DNA from: Pseudomonas paraeruginosa PA7
Lineage (GTDB): Bacteria; Pseudomonadota; Gammaproteobacteria; Pseudomonadales; Pseudomonadaceae
Direction of reading: 5' to 3'
DNA: 64,000 nt
Assembly: GCF_000017205.1 (NCBI RefSeq)
Contig: NC_009656.1
Location: 4,468,001-4,532,000 of the forward strand
A program made the translations under genes and the position numbers. The notes under the pieces are model-generated. The model searched no databases. It saw nothing but the letters and a program-made list of their open reading frames with translations, and was not told where the DNA came from. Below, one piece after another: positions 8,551 to 18,222 of this stretch. Numbering within the stretch: the first letter of the stretch is position 1; each line of letters begins with the position of its first letter.

Positions 8551-9045
8551 ATGAATTACCAGGCGCAAATGATAAGAATTATCAGCCTTATGATGATGTG
8601 GGGCGTAATCTCCAATCTGTCCGGCTGCAGCTGGATGACCGGCAACTTCGAAGACCCGGACGTCAAGCTGCTGAAGGTGGAGGTGATCAAGGCACGCCTG
8701 CTGGAGCAGGAGTTCGTCATGCGCTTCCGCATCGACAATCCCAACGACTTCAGCCTGCCGGTGCGCGGCCTGCGGTACGCGGTGCAACTCAACGACATCC
8801 AGCTCGCCGAAGGCGAATCCGGCCAGTGGTTCACCGTACCGGCCCACGGCCACGAAGTGTTCGACGTGCCGGTGCGAACCAATCTCTGGCGCCACATGAA
8901 ATACATCGTCAAGCTCCTCGAACGTCCGGAGGAGCCGATCCGCTATCGCCTGGCGGGCGAGGTGAAGACCGGCCTGATGTTCGGCCGCAGCGTGCACCTG
9001 AGACGAAATGGCGAGATAATTCCCGGCGATTTCATTCCAGAGTAG
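8551..9045 (+). CDS. LEA type 2 (WHy domain) lipoprotein
   Basis: A 164-residue protein with a lipoprotein signal peptide ending LSGC (Cys about residue 26), then a WHy/LEA_2 beta-sandwich domain. The typical pattern is visible: [41 protein letters not shown]. Related proteins are associated with desiccation and stress tolerance and are probably anchored in the envelope. The ATG at 8551 is preceded by a strong G-rich Shine-Dalgarno, whereas the earlier in-frame ATG at 8500 is not. It is followed after seven bases by the small SEC-C protein gene, probably as one operon. Confidence 0.85.
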   Translation: MNYQAQMIRIISLMMMWGVISNLSGCSWMTGNFEDPDVKLLKVEVIKARLLEQEFVMRFRIDNPNDFSLPVRGLRYAVQLNDIQLAEGESGQWFTVPAHGHEVFDVPVRTNLWRHMKYIVKLLERPEEPIRYRLAGEVKTGLMFGRSVHLRRNGEIIPGDFIPE

Positions 9046-9052
9046 GTCCCCC

Positions 9053-9247
<195 letters not shown>

Positions 9248-9271
9248 GCGCCGCCGCGCTCGGAGAATTCC

Positions 9272-9296
9272 AGGCCCGCATGACAGCGGGCCTTTT
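9272..9296 (+). terminator. Rho-independent terminator
   Basis: AGGCCCGC (9272-9279) pairs with GCGGGCCT (9286-9293) and runs into TTTT, about 25 bases after the stop of the His-rich SEC-C gene. Confidence 0.85.
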
Positions 9297-9400
9297 GCCG
9301 GCGCGACAGCGCTGTGCAGCGACCGGCACGATTTGCATCGAACCTCCCGTCCTGGCGTACAGTCTTCCTTTCGTAACCCATCGAAGAAGCGGAGGCACCG

Positions 9401-10042
9401 ATGATCGACCTCTACTACTGGACCACCCCGAACGGCCACAAGATCAGCCTGTTCCTCGAGGAGGCCGGCCTGCCCTATACCCTCCATCCGATCAACATCG
9501 GCCAGGGCGAGCAGTTCCAGCCGGAATTCCTGAAAATCTCTCCGAACAACAAGATTCCCGCCATCGTCGACCGGCAGCCGGCCGACGGCGGCGAACCCCT
9601 GGCCCTGTTCGAGTCCGGCGCGATCCTGCTCTACCTCGCGGAAAAGACCGGCCGCTTCCTCGCCAGGGACCTGCGCACCCGCGAACAAACCCTGCAATGG
9701 CTGTTCTGGCAGATGGGCGGGCTGGGGCCGATGGCCGGACAGAACCATCACTTCAGCCGCTTCGCCGCGCAGAAGATCCCCTACGCCATCGAGCGCTACG
9801 TCAAGGAAACCGCGCGCCTGTATGGCGTCCTCGACCAGCGTCTGGCCGACCGCGCCTTCGTCGCCGGCGACGACTACAGCATCGCCGACATGGCGATCTA
9901 TCCGTGGATCGTCCCGCACCAGTGGCAGGAGCAGGATCTTGCCGACTTCCCCCACCTGCAGCGCTGGTTCGAGAACATTCGCCAGCGCCCGGCGACGCAA
10001 CGCGCCTATGCTTTGGTGGAGCGCATCAACCCGCCGAAGTAG
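9401..10042 (+). CDS. Glutathione S-transferase family protein (YfcG/YghU-like)
   Basis: A 213-residue protein with the thioredoxin-fold N-terminal domain (DLYYWTTPNGHKISLFLEEAGLPY, then ISPNNKIPAIVD with the cis-proline, and FESGAILLYLAEKTG, the glutathione-binding ES pair). An all-helical C-terminal domain follows with DYSIADMAIYPWI. The SPNNKIPAI signature fits the YfcG/YghU (Nu-class) group, which mainly reduces disulfides. It is a cytoplasmic enzyme. The gene precedes quiP in the same direction but is separated by 122 bases. Confidence 0.92.
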   Translation: MIDLYYWTTPNGHKISLFLEEAGLPYTLHPINIGQGEQFQPEFLKISPNNKIPAIVDRQPADGGEPLALFESGAILLYLAEKTGRFLARDLRTREQTLQWLFWQMGGLGPMAGQNHHFSRFAAQKIPYAIERYVKETARLYGVLDQRLADRAFVAGDDYSIADMAIYPWIVPHQWQEQDLADFPHLQRWFENIRQRPATQRAYALVERINPPK

Positions 10043-10164
10043 CGAGTCCCGAGCCGGCCTGCGAATGTCCTCGCGGACGACCGCAGGCGGAGCTTGCGCG
10101 GCCCTGCGCTCCTCTCTAACGTAGCGCCTCTCGACGCGACCACCCCCGCAGGAGCTCCCACCCC

Positions 10165-12708
10165 ATGGCCTCGCCAGCCTTCATGCGCTTTCTTCCCCGT
10201 TGCGGCGCCGCCGCGGCCTTCGGCACCCTGCTCGGTCTCGCCGGCTGCCAGTCCTGGCTCGACGACCGCTATGCCGACAGCCTGCCGCCAACCTCCGGCG
10301 TGCAGCCGATCAAGGGCCTGGCGCAGAACGTCTCGATCCGGCGCAACGCGCTGGGCATGCCGCTGATCGAGACCAGTACCTTCCACGACGCGTTGTTCGC
10401 CCTGGGTTACGTGCACGCTTCCGACCGCCTCAGCCAGATGGTCGGCCTGCGCCTGCTGGGCCAGGGGCGTCTGGCCGAGATGGCCGGCCCCGGCGCGCTG
10501 GAGATCGACCGCTTCATGCGCACGGTGAACCTGCGCCAGGCCGCGGAGATCCAGTACAAGAACGCCTCGCCACGCCTGCGACGCTTCTTCGAGGTCTACG
10601 CGCGCGGCGTCAACGCCTACCTGTACCGCTACCGCGACAAGCTGCCGATGGACCTCGCCCAGTCCGGCTACCGCCCGGAATACTGGAAGCCCGAGGACTC
10701 GGCGCTGGTCTTCGTCCTGCTCAACTTCGGCCTGGCGGTGAACCTCCAGGAAGAAATCGCCTCGCTGGCGATCGCCCAGAAGGTCGGCAGCGACAAGCTG
10801 GCCTGGCTGACCCCGTCCTATCCCGACGAGAACCTGCCGTTCGACGAAGCGGAAAAGCTCAAGGGTCTGCGCCTGGACGGGCAGATTCCCGGTCTCGCCG
10901 GCATCGATGGCGCCGCCCGGCAGGTCGCCGCATTGAGCATGCTCGGCGTCGCCGCCTCGAATAACTGGGCCATCGCGCCGCAACGCAGCCGCAGCGGCAA
11001 GAGCCTGCTGGCCAACGACACCCACCTGCCGCTGAGCATGCCTTCGGTGTGGAACTACGTGCAGATCCGCTCGCCCAAGTACCAGGCCGCGGGCGTCTCC
11101 ATCGCCGGCCTGCCGGGCGTGGTGGCGGGCTTCAACGGCAAGCTGGCGTGGGGCATGACCATGGTCCTGGGTGACAACCAGGATCTCTACCTGGAACAGC
11201 TGCGACGCCAGGGCAACCGCCTCTACTACCTGGCCGACGGCAAATGGCTGCCGACCCGCGAGCGCCAGGAAACCTTCTTCATCAAGGGCCAGCGGCCAAT
11301 CCGCGAGGTGATCCACGAAACCCGCCACGGCCCGCTGCTCAACAGCGCCCTGGGTGAACGCAAGAACATCCTCCAGCCGCTGCCGCTGAGCAGCGGCTAT
11401 GGCCTGGCCTACCGCAGCATCCAGCAGGAAGCCGACCGGACCCTCGACGGTTTCTTCGACCTGTCGCGAGCCCGGACCATCGAGCAGGCCTTCGACGCTA
11501 CCCGCGAAATCCGCGCGATGCCTCTGAACATCGTGTTCGCCGACGAGAAGCACATCGGCTGGCAGGTCACCGGTCGCTACCCGAACCGCAAGGAAGGTCG
11601 CGGCCTGCTGCCCTCCCCCGGCTGGGACGGGCGCTACGACTGGGACGGCTATGCCGAGCCGATCCTCCATCCCTCCGACCAGGACCCGCAGCAAGGCTGG
11701 CTGGGCACCGCCAACCATCGGACCGTGCAACCCGGCTACGGCGCCCAGCTGTCCAACTCCTGGTACTATCCGGAGCGCGCCGAGCGCATCGCCCAGTTGG
11801 CCGGCGCCAGCAGGAGCCACGATACCCAGAGCATGATCCGCATGCAGTACGACCAGACCTCGCTGTTCGTCGCCAAGCTGCAGGCGATGTTCGACAGCCC
11901 CGGCATGGCCCTGCCGCTGCGCCAGGCCATCGACGCCCTGCCGGAAGCGCAGCGCGGTCGCGCGCACGAGGCCTACGACCGGCTGATGGCGTTCGACGGC
12001 AAGCTGGCGGCGAACTCCAGCGACGCCGCGCTGTACGGCGCGTTTCTCCAGGAAAGCGCCCGGCAGATTTTCCTCGACGAACTCGGTCCGGAGGATGGTC
12101 CGGCCTGGAAGGCCTTCGTCGAAACCGCCAACCTCTCCTACTCGGCGCAGGCCGACCACCTGCTCGGTCGCGACGACAGCCCGTTCTGGGACGACACCCG
12201 GACGCCGCAGATGGAAGACAAGCCGGCGATCCTGGCCCGCAGCCTGGCCGCTGCGGTGGCGTTCTGCGAACAGCGGCTGGGCAGCGAGCGCAAGGCCTGG
12301 CAATGGGGTTCGCTGCACACCTATGAATGGCAGAGCGACAGTTCGCGGATGGCTCCCTATCTGAGCGCCGGTGAGCGTGCCGGACTCGGCGCAATCAAGG
12401 GCTATCTCGACCGCGGTCCCTACCCGGCGGGGGGCGACCATACCACCCTGGACGTGTCTGCCTATAACTGGGGCCAGGATTTCGACACCTGGCTGATCCC
12501 GGCGATGCGCCTGATCGTCGATTTCGGCCAGAGCGAACCGATGATCGGCGTGAACAGCAGCGGCCAGTCCGGCAACCCGGCCAGCCCGCACTATGCCGAC
12601 GGCATCGATGCCTGGCTCAAGGGGCGTTACGTCAGCTTCCCGTTCCAGCCACAGAACCTCGACCGCGCCTATGGCAGCAAGCGGCTGACCCTCACGCCCG
12701 CGCGCTGA
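10165..12708 (+). CDS. quiP: Acyl-homoserine lactone acylase QuiP
   Basis: An 847-residue Ntn-hydrolase precursor, the same length I recall for PAO1 QuiP. It has a lipoprotein-like signal peptide ([10 protein letters not shown], Cys about 27), an alpha-chain ([20 protein letters not shown]), and a spacer followed by the autocatalytic nucleophile in [10 protein letters not shown] at about residue 270. The beta-chain motifs [13 protein letters not shown] and [18 protein letters not shown] follow. The mature periplasmic heterodimer removes the acyl chain from long-chain AHL quorum signals and quenches las signalling; related proteins are penicillin G acylases. The ORF is intact. Start is the ATG after GAGCTCCCACCCC. 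Confidence 0.95.
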   Translation: MASPAFMRFLPRCGAAAAFGTLLGLAGCQSWLDDRYADSLPPTSGVQPIKGLAQNVSIRRNALGMPLIETSTFHDALFALGYVHASDRLSQMVGLRLLGQGRLAEMAGPGALEIDRFMRTVNLRQAAEIQYKNASPRLRRFFEVYARGVNAYLYRYRDKLPMDLAQSGYRPEYWKPEDSALVFVLLNFGLAVNLQEEIASLAIAQKVGSDKLAWLTPSYPDENLPFDEAEKLKGLRLDGQIPGLAGIDGAARQVAALSMLGVAASNNWAIAPQRSRSGKSLLANDTHLPLSMPSVWNYVQIRSPKYQAAGVSIAGLPGVVAGFNGKLAWGMTMVLGDNQDLYLEQLRRQGNRLYYLADGKWLPTRERQETFFIKGQRPIREVIHETRHGPLLNSALGERKNILQPLPLSSGYGLAYRSIQQEADRTLDGFFDLSRARTIEQAFDATREIRAMPLNIVFADEKHIGWQVTGRYPNRKEGRGLLPSPGWDGRYDWDGYAEPILHPSDQDPQQGWLGTANHRTVQPGYGAQLSNSWYYPERAERIAQLAGASRSHDTQSMIRMQYDQTSLFVAKLQAMFDSPGMALPLRQAIDALPEAQRGRAHEAYDRLMAFDGKLAANSSDAALYGAFLQESARQIFLDELGPEDGPAWKAFVETANLSYSAQADHLLGRDDSPFWDDTRTPQMEDKPAILARSLAAAVAFCEQRLGSERKAWQWGSLHTYEWQSDSSRMAPYLSAGERAGLGAIKGYLDRGPYPAGGDHTTLDVSAYNWGQDFDTWLIPAMRLIVDFGQSEPMIGVNSSGQSGNPASPHYADGIDAWLKGRYVSFPFQPQNLDRAYGSKRLTLTPAR

Positions 12709-12777
12709 TGGGGACAGGCATGGAACTTTCCACCACGCCACCGCTCTGAACAGTCGACTTACTCCATGATCATCTTC

Positions 12778-12803
12778 GGGCGTCCTCCCGGGCGCCCTTC
12801 TTT
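12778..12803 (+). terminator. Possible terminator after quiP
   Basis: GGGCG (12778-12782) can pair with CGCCC (12793-12797) and is followed by TTCTTTT. The stem is short, so this is a weak call. Confidence 0.35.
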
Positions 12804-12857
12804 TCCTCTCCCTCGCGACATCCTTTCCTCCATCAACCTTTTCCGAAGAGACTCACG

Positions 12858-13409
12858 ATGCCTATCGAGTTGAAGCATTGCTTCGTCTTCACGGGCGCCC
12901 CCGGCACGGGCAAGACCAGCCTGCTCGAAGCCCTGCGGCGGCACGGCCAACGCTGCGTGGGCGAGGCTGGCCGGGCGATCATCCGCCAGCAACTGGCGAA
13001 CCGGGGCGACGCCCTGCCCTGGGCGAACGCCGAAGCGTTCAAGACACTCATGCTGGAACAGGCCCTGGCGACGTGGCAGGCACATCGCGAAACCGCCGGC
13101 CCGGTATTCTTCGACCGCGGTATCGTCGACGTCCTGGGTTACGCCCGCCTGAGCCGACTCGACGAACCGCCCGCGCTGCGCGAAGCGGCGAACGACCTGC
13201 GCTACAACCGCCGGGTGTTCATCGCCCCGGCCTGGGAAGCGATCTATCGCAACGATACCGAGCGCCGCCAGGATTTCGCCGAAGCCCTGCGCACCGAACG
13301 GGCGATGCGCGAAGTCTATGCGGAGTCGGGCTACCGGTTGCTGGAACTGCCCAGAGCCGGCATCGCCGAGCGCCTGGCGTTCGTCCTCGCCCACCTCGGG
13401 ACGGACTGA
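12858..13409 (+). CDS. AAA_28-type nucleotide-binding protein (predicted ATPase/kinase)
   Basis: A 183-residue P-loop protein: Walker A GAPGTGKTS at residues ~13-21, a conserved GEAGRAIIRQQLANRGDALPW segment, and a FFDRGIVDVLGYARL Walker B-like strand. This is the layout of the AAA_28/NadR-kinase-like group, small stand-alone ATPases of mostly unknown role that resemble nucleoside kinases. No partner gene is adjacent: it sits between quiP and the convergent rmuC. Its stop lies four bases from the rmuC stop. Confidence 0.8.
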   Translation: MPIELKHCFVFTGAPGTGKTSLLEALRRHGQRCVGEAGRAIIRQQLANRGDALPWANAEAFKTLMLEQALATWQAHRETAGPVFFDRGIVDVLGYARLSRLDEPPALREAANDLRYNRRVFIAPAWEAIYRNDTERRQDFAEALRTERAMREVYAESGYRLLELPRAGIAERLAFVLAHLGTD

Positions 13410-13412
13410 GGC

Positions 13413-14888
13413 TCAGTCCGCCCCACGCTCTTCCGCCGGCGCCACCAGCGCCCGATCCAGCCAGTCCGGCGGCAGGCTCTTGCTGGCGCGAGCCCCCAGC
13501 AGCTTGAGCTGCTCGCTACGGCTGATCAGGTTGCCGCGCCCCTCGGCGAGCTTGTTGCGCGCCGCCGCGTAGGCCTTGTCCACCTGCTGCAGGCGTGCGC
13601 CGACCTCGTCGAGGTCCTGGACGAAGAGCACGAACTTGTCGTACAGGGAACCGGCGCGCTCGGCGATCTCCCGCGCGTTCTGGTTCTGCCGCTCCTGGCG
13701 CCAGAGACTGTCGATCACGCGCAGGGTCGCCAACAGAGTGGTCGGACTGACGATCACGATGTTCTGCGCGAAGGCGTCCTGGAACAGGTTCGGCTCGGCC
13801 TGCAAGGCGGTGGAAAACGCCGCCTCGATCGGCATGAAGAGCAGGACGAAATCGAGGCTGTGCAGCCCCTCCAGGCGCCGGTAGTCCTTGCCGGAAAGCC
13901 CTTTGACATGGTTGCGCAACGAAGTCACGTGCTGCTTCAGCGCCTGCTGGCGCAGCAGCTCGTCGTCGGCGGCGACGTACTGCTGGTAGGCCGTGAGACT
14001 GACCTTGGCGTCCACCACCACTTGCTTGTCGCCGGGCAGTCGGATCAGAACGTCCGGCTGGAAGCGCTCGCCCTCGGCGCCTTTCAGGCTGACCTGGGTG
14101 TCGTATTCGCGACCCTTTTCCAGGCCGGCATGCTCGAGCACCCGTTCCAGCACCAGTTCGCCCCAGTTGCCCTGGGTCTTCTGGCCCTTGAGCGCGCGCG
14201 TCAGGTTGGTCGCCTCCTCGCCCAGGCGCAGGTTGAGTTGCTGCAGTCGCTCCAGTTCCTTGCTCAGGGAGAAGCGCTCGCGCGCCTCCTGCTGGTAGCT
14301 TTCTTCCACGCGCTTCTCGAACGCCTGGATGCGCTCCTTCAACGGGTCGAGCATCTGCCCCAGGCGTTGCTGGCTGGTTTCGGCGAAACGCTGCTCGCGC
14401 TCATCGAAGATCTTTCCAGCCAGTTCGGCGAACTGCGCCCGCAACTCGTCGCGCGCCGCCTGCAGGTCGGCCAGGCGCTGCTGATGGCTGTCCTGTTGCT
14501 CGCGCAGTTCCGCGGCCAGTCCGGCGCGCTCCGACGCCAGCCGGCGCAATTCCTCCTCCCGCGCCTGGCGCTCGCTGGCCCAGCGCGCTTCCGCCTCGGC
14601 CGCGCGCTGCCGCGCTTCGCCCATCAGTTCGGCTTCGCGGCGCAGGGCCGCGGCCTCGCCGGCCAGCTTGGCGTGACGCTCGCCGAGTTGCTGATAAGCC
14701 TCCCGCCCCATTTCCAGCTGCGCGTTCAAGCCATCCTGGGCCAACTGGGCGGTCGCCAGCCGCTCGCCGAGCAAGGCCACTTCGCGCTCCGCCAGGCTGC
14801 TCCGCCGCTGCAACTGCCAGGCCAGCCCGGCCAGGGGAAGCGCGGCGGCGAGCAGGCCAAGCAACAGGTTCGGTAGATCGACGGCCAT
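13413..14888 (-). CDS. rmuC: DNA recombination protein RmuC
   Basis: A 491-residue protein with a single N-terminal membrane anchor (LPNLLLGLLAAALPLAGLAW), a long coiled coil (about residues 25-180), and the C-terminal RmuC domain with GNWGELVLERVLEHAGLEKGREYD, LPGDKQVVVDAKVSL and FMPIEAAF. The fold is nuclease-like and the protein limits inversions at short inverted repeats. The usual family length and motif order are kept. MMAVDL offers two adjacent ATGs. It is transcribed alone; the 650-base region upstream (14889-15538) holds no convincing gene. Confidence 0.93.
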   Translation of the reverse strand: MAVDLPNLLLGLLAAALPLAGLAWQLQRRSSLAEREVALLGERLATAQLAQDGLNAQLEMGREAYQQLGERHAKLAGEAAALRREAELMGEARQRAAEAEARWASERQAREEELRRLASERAGLAAELREQQDSHQQRLADLQAARDELRAQFAELAGKIFDEREQRFAETSQQRLGQMLDPLKERIQAFEKRVEESYQQEARERFSLSKELERLQQLNLRLGEEATNLTRALKGQKTQGNWGELVLERVLEHAGLEKGREYDTQVSLKGAEGERFQPDVLIRLPGDKQVVVDAKVSLTAYQQYVAADDELLRQQALKQHVTSLRNHVKGLSGKDYRRLEGLHSLDFVLLFMPIEAAFSTALQAEPNLFQDAFAQNIVIVSPTTLLATLRVIDSLWRQERQNQNAREIAERAGSLYDKFVLFVQDLDEVGARLQQVDKAYAAARNKLAEGRGNLISRSEQLKLLGARASKSLPPDWLDRALVAPAEERGAD

Positions 14889-15217
14889 CAAGGTACTCCA
14901 GCGGGAAAGGACGCCCTCGCCAGTCGGGCGGGCAGGCGCGTGCAGCGGATTCTAGGTTCTCGGAAAAAAGCCGTCGAGCGAATGGCGCCTGCCAGCCAGG
15001 CCAGGCAGGATGGCCCTTCCCCGAAGACCTCTGCGATGGCGCAGCAGCAGGCTGGCCACGGCTCGTAGCCAGCGCCGCCTTCGCCACAGGCTCCGGCACT
15101 CTTGTCGCGCTCGCAGGGCTTGCTTTGGAGCACGCGATGTGCTGTCGAGCAAGCGCTTGGGAAATCCACAGAACCTGTGGATAACTCGGTGGAAAAGACC
15201 TCAAAAAACTGCCGAAG

Positions 15218-15374
15218 CCCCGATGGAGCGGGGCTATGGGACAGATTGACGATTTTTTCACCAACTATTTTTATCTTTATTTTTCAATAAGTTACGAATC
15301 AAACATGAAAAATCAAGCGTTTAGAGCCTATCGCTCTCAGCCCTTGACAAGCTGCTTTCCATTTGTGCACAAAT
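15218..15374. other. AT-rich intergenic block with hairpin and palindrome
   Basis: Between rmuC and natT the G+C drops sharply at about 15240-15320 (runs of T and A). A hairpin AGCCCCG/CGGGGCT lies at 15218-15237, followed on the minus strand by a GTTTTTTG tract, so it may terminate natT read-through. A perfect 14-base palindrome ATTTGTGCACAAAT occupies 15361-15374. This may be the rmuC promoter region; no gene was recognised in 14889-15538. Confidence 0.45.
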
Positions 15375-15538
15375 TTTCGCCGCGGCACCTTCGCGCTCCA
15401 TCGCGGGGCATCCGCAAGCGAAACACGGGGCTTGCGGAGCCACAGGACGAACCGCTGCTCGCGAGAGATCCCGCTCACCCCGCCGTCCTCCAGTCTTCCG
15501 GCCCCCCCGCTCCCGGCTGCCGGCGCATTGCCTCAGGG

Positions 15539-16297
15539 TCATGCCGGCTGGGGCAGGCGGCCGTCCACCAGGAACAGTTCGCGAGCGAACACCTTCGGCG
15601 AGCCCGGCACGTGCGCAGGCTTGAACGCCACATAGCTGGCGGTGGTTTCGCACAGCCATGGGGTCAGGTTGCGCGGACGTTTCTCGATGAAGGCCCGCGG
15701 CGTGAACAGGGCGACATTGCAGCCACGCTGCGGGCAACGCGCCGAACGATACTCGAATGCCTGTACACCGGCGCCGCGCATGGCACTACCCAGCTCCTGG
15801 GCGACTCGGTAGTCGGCGGTATCGGTCAGCGCGCGCTCGTAGTCGGAGAACGGCGGTTCCTGCAGGCGAACGCCCCGCTCCACCTTCCAGGCCGCCTCGA
15901 ACGAGGCGTGCTCGGAAAGGATCCGCCCACTGGGCGGCGGCACCGCCATGCCGCTCCACAGGACGCAACGGTAATAGGCGCCCTCGGCCATCGCTGTCTC
16001 CAGTTTCAGCGCGGCATAGAACAGGCCTGGCTCATGCCGGCGACCGAAGCGCGAGCCCCAGCGCAAGGGCGGATAGCGGAACGGCGTCTTCAACAGGTAA
16101 TGCAGCGGCTCGGCACTTTCCGGCAGCGGCGGCTTGCTGGACTCCAGCAACTCCTCGAGCAACGCCTGCTCCTCGAGGGTATCCACCAGTTGCAGAGTCG
16201 CCACCTGCTCCTGGCTCTCCACCAGCCGCACCAGCCGCCCTTGCAGCGGCCGGACCTGCTTCTCGCCTGCGCAGAGGCGCCAGATCTCGCTCACCAT
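15539..16297 (-). CDS. natT: RES-domain toxin NatT
   Basis: A 252-residue RES-family protein: arginine-rich start (IWRLCAGEK), the GRR..PGLFYAALKLETAMAEGAYYR segment containing the conserved RES Arg/Tyr/Glu residues, and the distal Ser region. RES toxins degrade NAD+; in P. aeruginosa the homologous toxin is known as NatT, linked to persister formation. The ATG at 16297 is preceded on the minus strand by a GAGGG Shine-Dalgarno and starts the conserved text; an earlier ATG at 16342 is less likely. The antitoxin gene natR lies 133 bases upstream on the same strand. The open frame is intact. Symbol assigned from memory of locus order. Confidence 0.85.
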   Translation of the reverse strand: MVSEIWRLCAGEKQVRPLQGRLVRLVESQEQVATLQLVDTLEEQALLEELLESSKPPLPESAEPLHYLLKTPFRYPPLRWGSRFGRRHEPGLFYAALKLETAMAEGAYYRCVLWSGMAVPPPSGRILSEHASFEAAWKVERGVRLQEPPFSDYERALTDTADYRVAQELGSAMRGAGVQAFEYRSARCPQRGCNVALFTPRAFIEKRPRNLTPWLCETTASYVAFKPAHVPGSPKVFARELFLVDGRLPQPA

Positions 16298-16430
16298 TCC
16301 ATCCCTCGCTTCCCGTGGTGTCGGATGCCAGCATACCGGCACCGGAATATCCGCTCGGCCAGGCGCGTCGCCACCGGCTGCCAGCCTTTTCCGCGACAGG
16401 CGTAGGCAACCCGCTCAGGCGCGCCGGGCA

Positions 16431-16799
16431 TCAGACCTTGCCGCGGATCGCGTCGAGGTACTCCAGTACATGCACCAGGCCCTGTACCTGTCCCATCAGC
16501 GCCAGGGGCTCCCCGCCCAGGTGATGGTTGGGCGTGCGCATGAAATGACGCAGGTCCTCCTGTTGCCCGCCGAACAGGGCATACAGCGCGCGGTAGACCC
16601 GCACGAGCAGCAGGGCCAGTTCGCCGGTCTTGCTGTCCACCCGCAGGCCCTGGCTCTTCCAGCGACTGATGGCGCTGCGGTCGACGCCGAGGATCCCGGC
16701 CAGTTCGAGTTGCGTCAGGCCCAGCTGCTCGCGCGCGGCCAGCACCGCCTTGGCCAGGACGGCATCGGCACTGGGGCGTGCCTTGATGAGAGCGCTCAT
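16431..16799 (-). CDS. natR: Xre/DUF2384-family antitoxin NatR
   Basis: A 122-residue protein with an N-terminal helix-turn-helix (LAAREQLGLTQLELAGILGVDRSAISRW at about residues 25-52) and a C-terminal MbcA/ParS/Xre toxin-binding domain (LLVRVYRALYALFGGQQEDLRHFMRTPNHHLGGEPLALM). This is the usual partner of RES toxins: it binds and blocks the toxin and represses the shared promoter. An inverted repeat immediately upstream is a candidate operator. Antitoxin first, toxin second is the standard order for this class. Confidence 0.9.
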   Translation of the reverse strand: MSALIKARPSADAVLAKAVLAAREQLGLTQLELAGILGVDRSAISRWKSQGLRVDSKTGELALLLVRVYRALYALFGGQQEDLRHFMRTPNHHLGGEPLALMGQVQGLVHVLEYLDAIRGKV

Positions 16800-16813
16800 G
16801 ACGACCTCCTCAT

Positions 16814-16855
16814 GTGTGTTTACAACAAATTAACATCATTCTGCTGAAAACACAC
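16814..16855 (-). promoter_or_regulatory. Candidate NatR operator upstream of natR
   Basis: GTGTGTTT (16814-16821) and AAACACAC (16848-16855) form a perfect 8-base inverted repeat with a 26-base AT-rich spacer. It starts 15 bases upstream of the natR ATG, where an autoregulated TA promoter would lie. Confidence 0.5.
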
Positions 16856-16872
16856 GCACGGACCGCCCTCCT

Positions 16873-18189
16873 CTAGAGCACGACCCGCAGGCACTGCCCG
16901 GCGTGGTACAGGGAAAAGCCCGCCTCGTAGGCGCAACCGCGCAGCCGGGCGGCCGTTACCGGTTTCGACGCGCTGAACGGCAACGGCAAGGCATCGCGCT
17001 CGCCGCCCAGCAGATACTCGGCGAACGCCTTGCCCACGACCGTGCCGGTGGTCACCCCCCGGCCGTTGTAGCCGGTCACCGCGAGCAGGCCCGGCGCAGG
17101 CTCGAACAGGCGCATCAGGTGGTCGGGCGTGAAGGCGATGCGGCCGGTCCAGGTGTACTCCCAGTCGACCCGGCCGAGCTCGGGAAAGTAGTGCCGCCGG
17201 ATACGTTCGGCCCACTGGCGGAGAAACCAGGTCGGCTTGCTCGAACCGTTGCCGAGGCTGCCCAGCAGCAGGCGCCCCTGGGCGTCGCGACGGATGCTGC
17301 TGAGCACCGTCCGAGTATCCCAGGCCCCCTGGCCATGCGGCAGGATGCGGTCGGCCGCGGCTCCCCGCAGCGGCGCCGAAGCGACCTGGTAGTAGTAGCC
17401 GGGGAAGAAGTGCCGGCGCAGGTCGGTCCACTCGCCTTCGGTATAGGCATTCGAGGCGATCACCACCTGTTCCGCCAACACCACACCCGCCGCGCTGCGT
17501 ACCGCCCAGCACGAGCCGTGACGCTCCAGCCGGCACACCGGCGAGCGCTCGTGAAGACGCCCGCCCAGGCGCAGGATGGCCGCCGCCAGCCCCCGTACAT
17601 AGGCCATGGGGTTCAATGTTCCGGCACGCCGGTCGAGCAGCGCGGCGCTGATCCGGCGGGTGCCGCAGGCCTCGTGGCAGGCCGCTCCGCCCAACAGTTC
17701 CAGCGGCGCGCCGCGTCGCGTCCACTGCGCGTGGCGGCGCCGCAGCTCGGCCACGCCACTGGCGTTGTGCGCCATGTGCAGGGTGCCCTCGCGCCGCAGC
17801 TGGCAGTCGATACCGAGGCGCTCGATCGTTTCCATCACCAGCGTCGGCGCCCGGCCCAGCACGCCGTTGAGCTTTTCCCCATGCTCGGCGCCGAGTCTGG
17901 AGACCACCTCGTCCGGAGCAATCCAGGTGCCGGCGTTGATCAGCCCGACGTTGCGCCCGGATCCCCCGTGACCGATCTCGTGCGCTTCCAGCACGCACAC
18001 CGAACGCCCGGCCTCCAGCAGGTGCAGCGCCGCCGACAGCCCGGTGAAGCCGGCACCGATCACGCAGACATCCGCCCGCTGCTCGCCGTCCAGGCTCGCC
18101 GACCCGGGCAAGCCTGGCGTGACCACTTCCCATAGACACCGTTGCTGCAAACCACCCATGCGCGACTCCGCTGCCAGCCCGATAGCCAT
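16873..18189 (-). CDS. amaA: FAD-dependent amine oxidase, L-pipecolate oxidase-like (AmaA)
   Basis: A 438-residue DAO-family flavoprotein. The N-terminal FAD-binding motif VCVIGAGFTGLSAALHLLEAG lies at about residues 40-60, followed by the GGSGRNVGLINAGTW loop. The C-terminal GYNGRGVTTGTVVGKAFAEYLLGG is the second FAD signature of the PuuB/OrdL group. Its position right after an ALDH7-type aldehyde dehydrogenase fits the AmaA-AmaB pair of Pseudomonas lysine catabolism. There, AmaA oxidises L-pipecolate and the product opens to 2-aminoadipate semialdehyde. The gap to the dehydrogenase gene is 33 bases. The first or the second Met (18159) could be the start. Confidence 0.8.
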   Translation of the reverse strand: MAIGLAAESRMGGLQQRCLWEVVTPGLPGSASLDGEQRADVCVIGAGFTGLSAALHLLEAGRSVCVLEAHEIGHGGSGRNVGLINAGTWIAPDEVVSRLGAEHGEKLNGVLGRAPTLVMETIERLGIDCQLRREGTLHMAHNASGVAELRRRHAQWTRRGAPLELLGGAACHEACGTRRISAALLDRRAGTLNPMAYVRGLAAAILRLGGRLHERSPVCRLERHGSCWAVRSAAGVVLAEQVVIASNAYTEGEWTDLRRHFFPGYYYQVASAPLRGAAADRILPHGQGAWDTRTVLSSIRRDAQGRLLLGSLGNGSSKPTWFLRQWAERIRRHYFPELGRVDWEYTWTGRIAFTPDHLMRLFEPAPGLLAVTGYNGRGVTTGTVVGKAFAEYLLGGERDALPLPFSASKPVTAARLRGCAYEAGFSLYHAGQCLRVVL

Positions 18190-18222
18190 TAGCCATGCGG
18201 CGAGCCATCCGCCGCGTTCCGT

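Noticed and set aside
10006..12741. 911-codon open frame on the minus strand opposite quiP
   Set aside because: Low-complexity shadow of a real GC-rich gene; no family motif, while the plus strand encodes an intact acylase.
15236..16405. 389-codon plus-strand open frame starting in the AT-rich patch
   Set aside because: Most of it is antisense to natT; no conserved motif, and the start region looks like promoter DNA.
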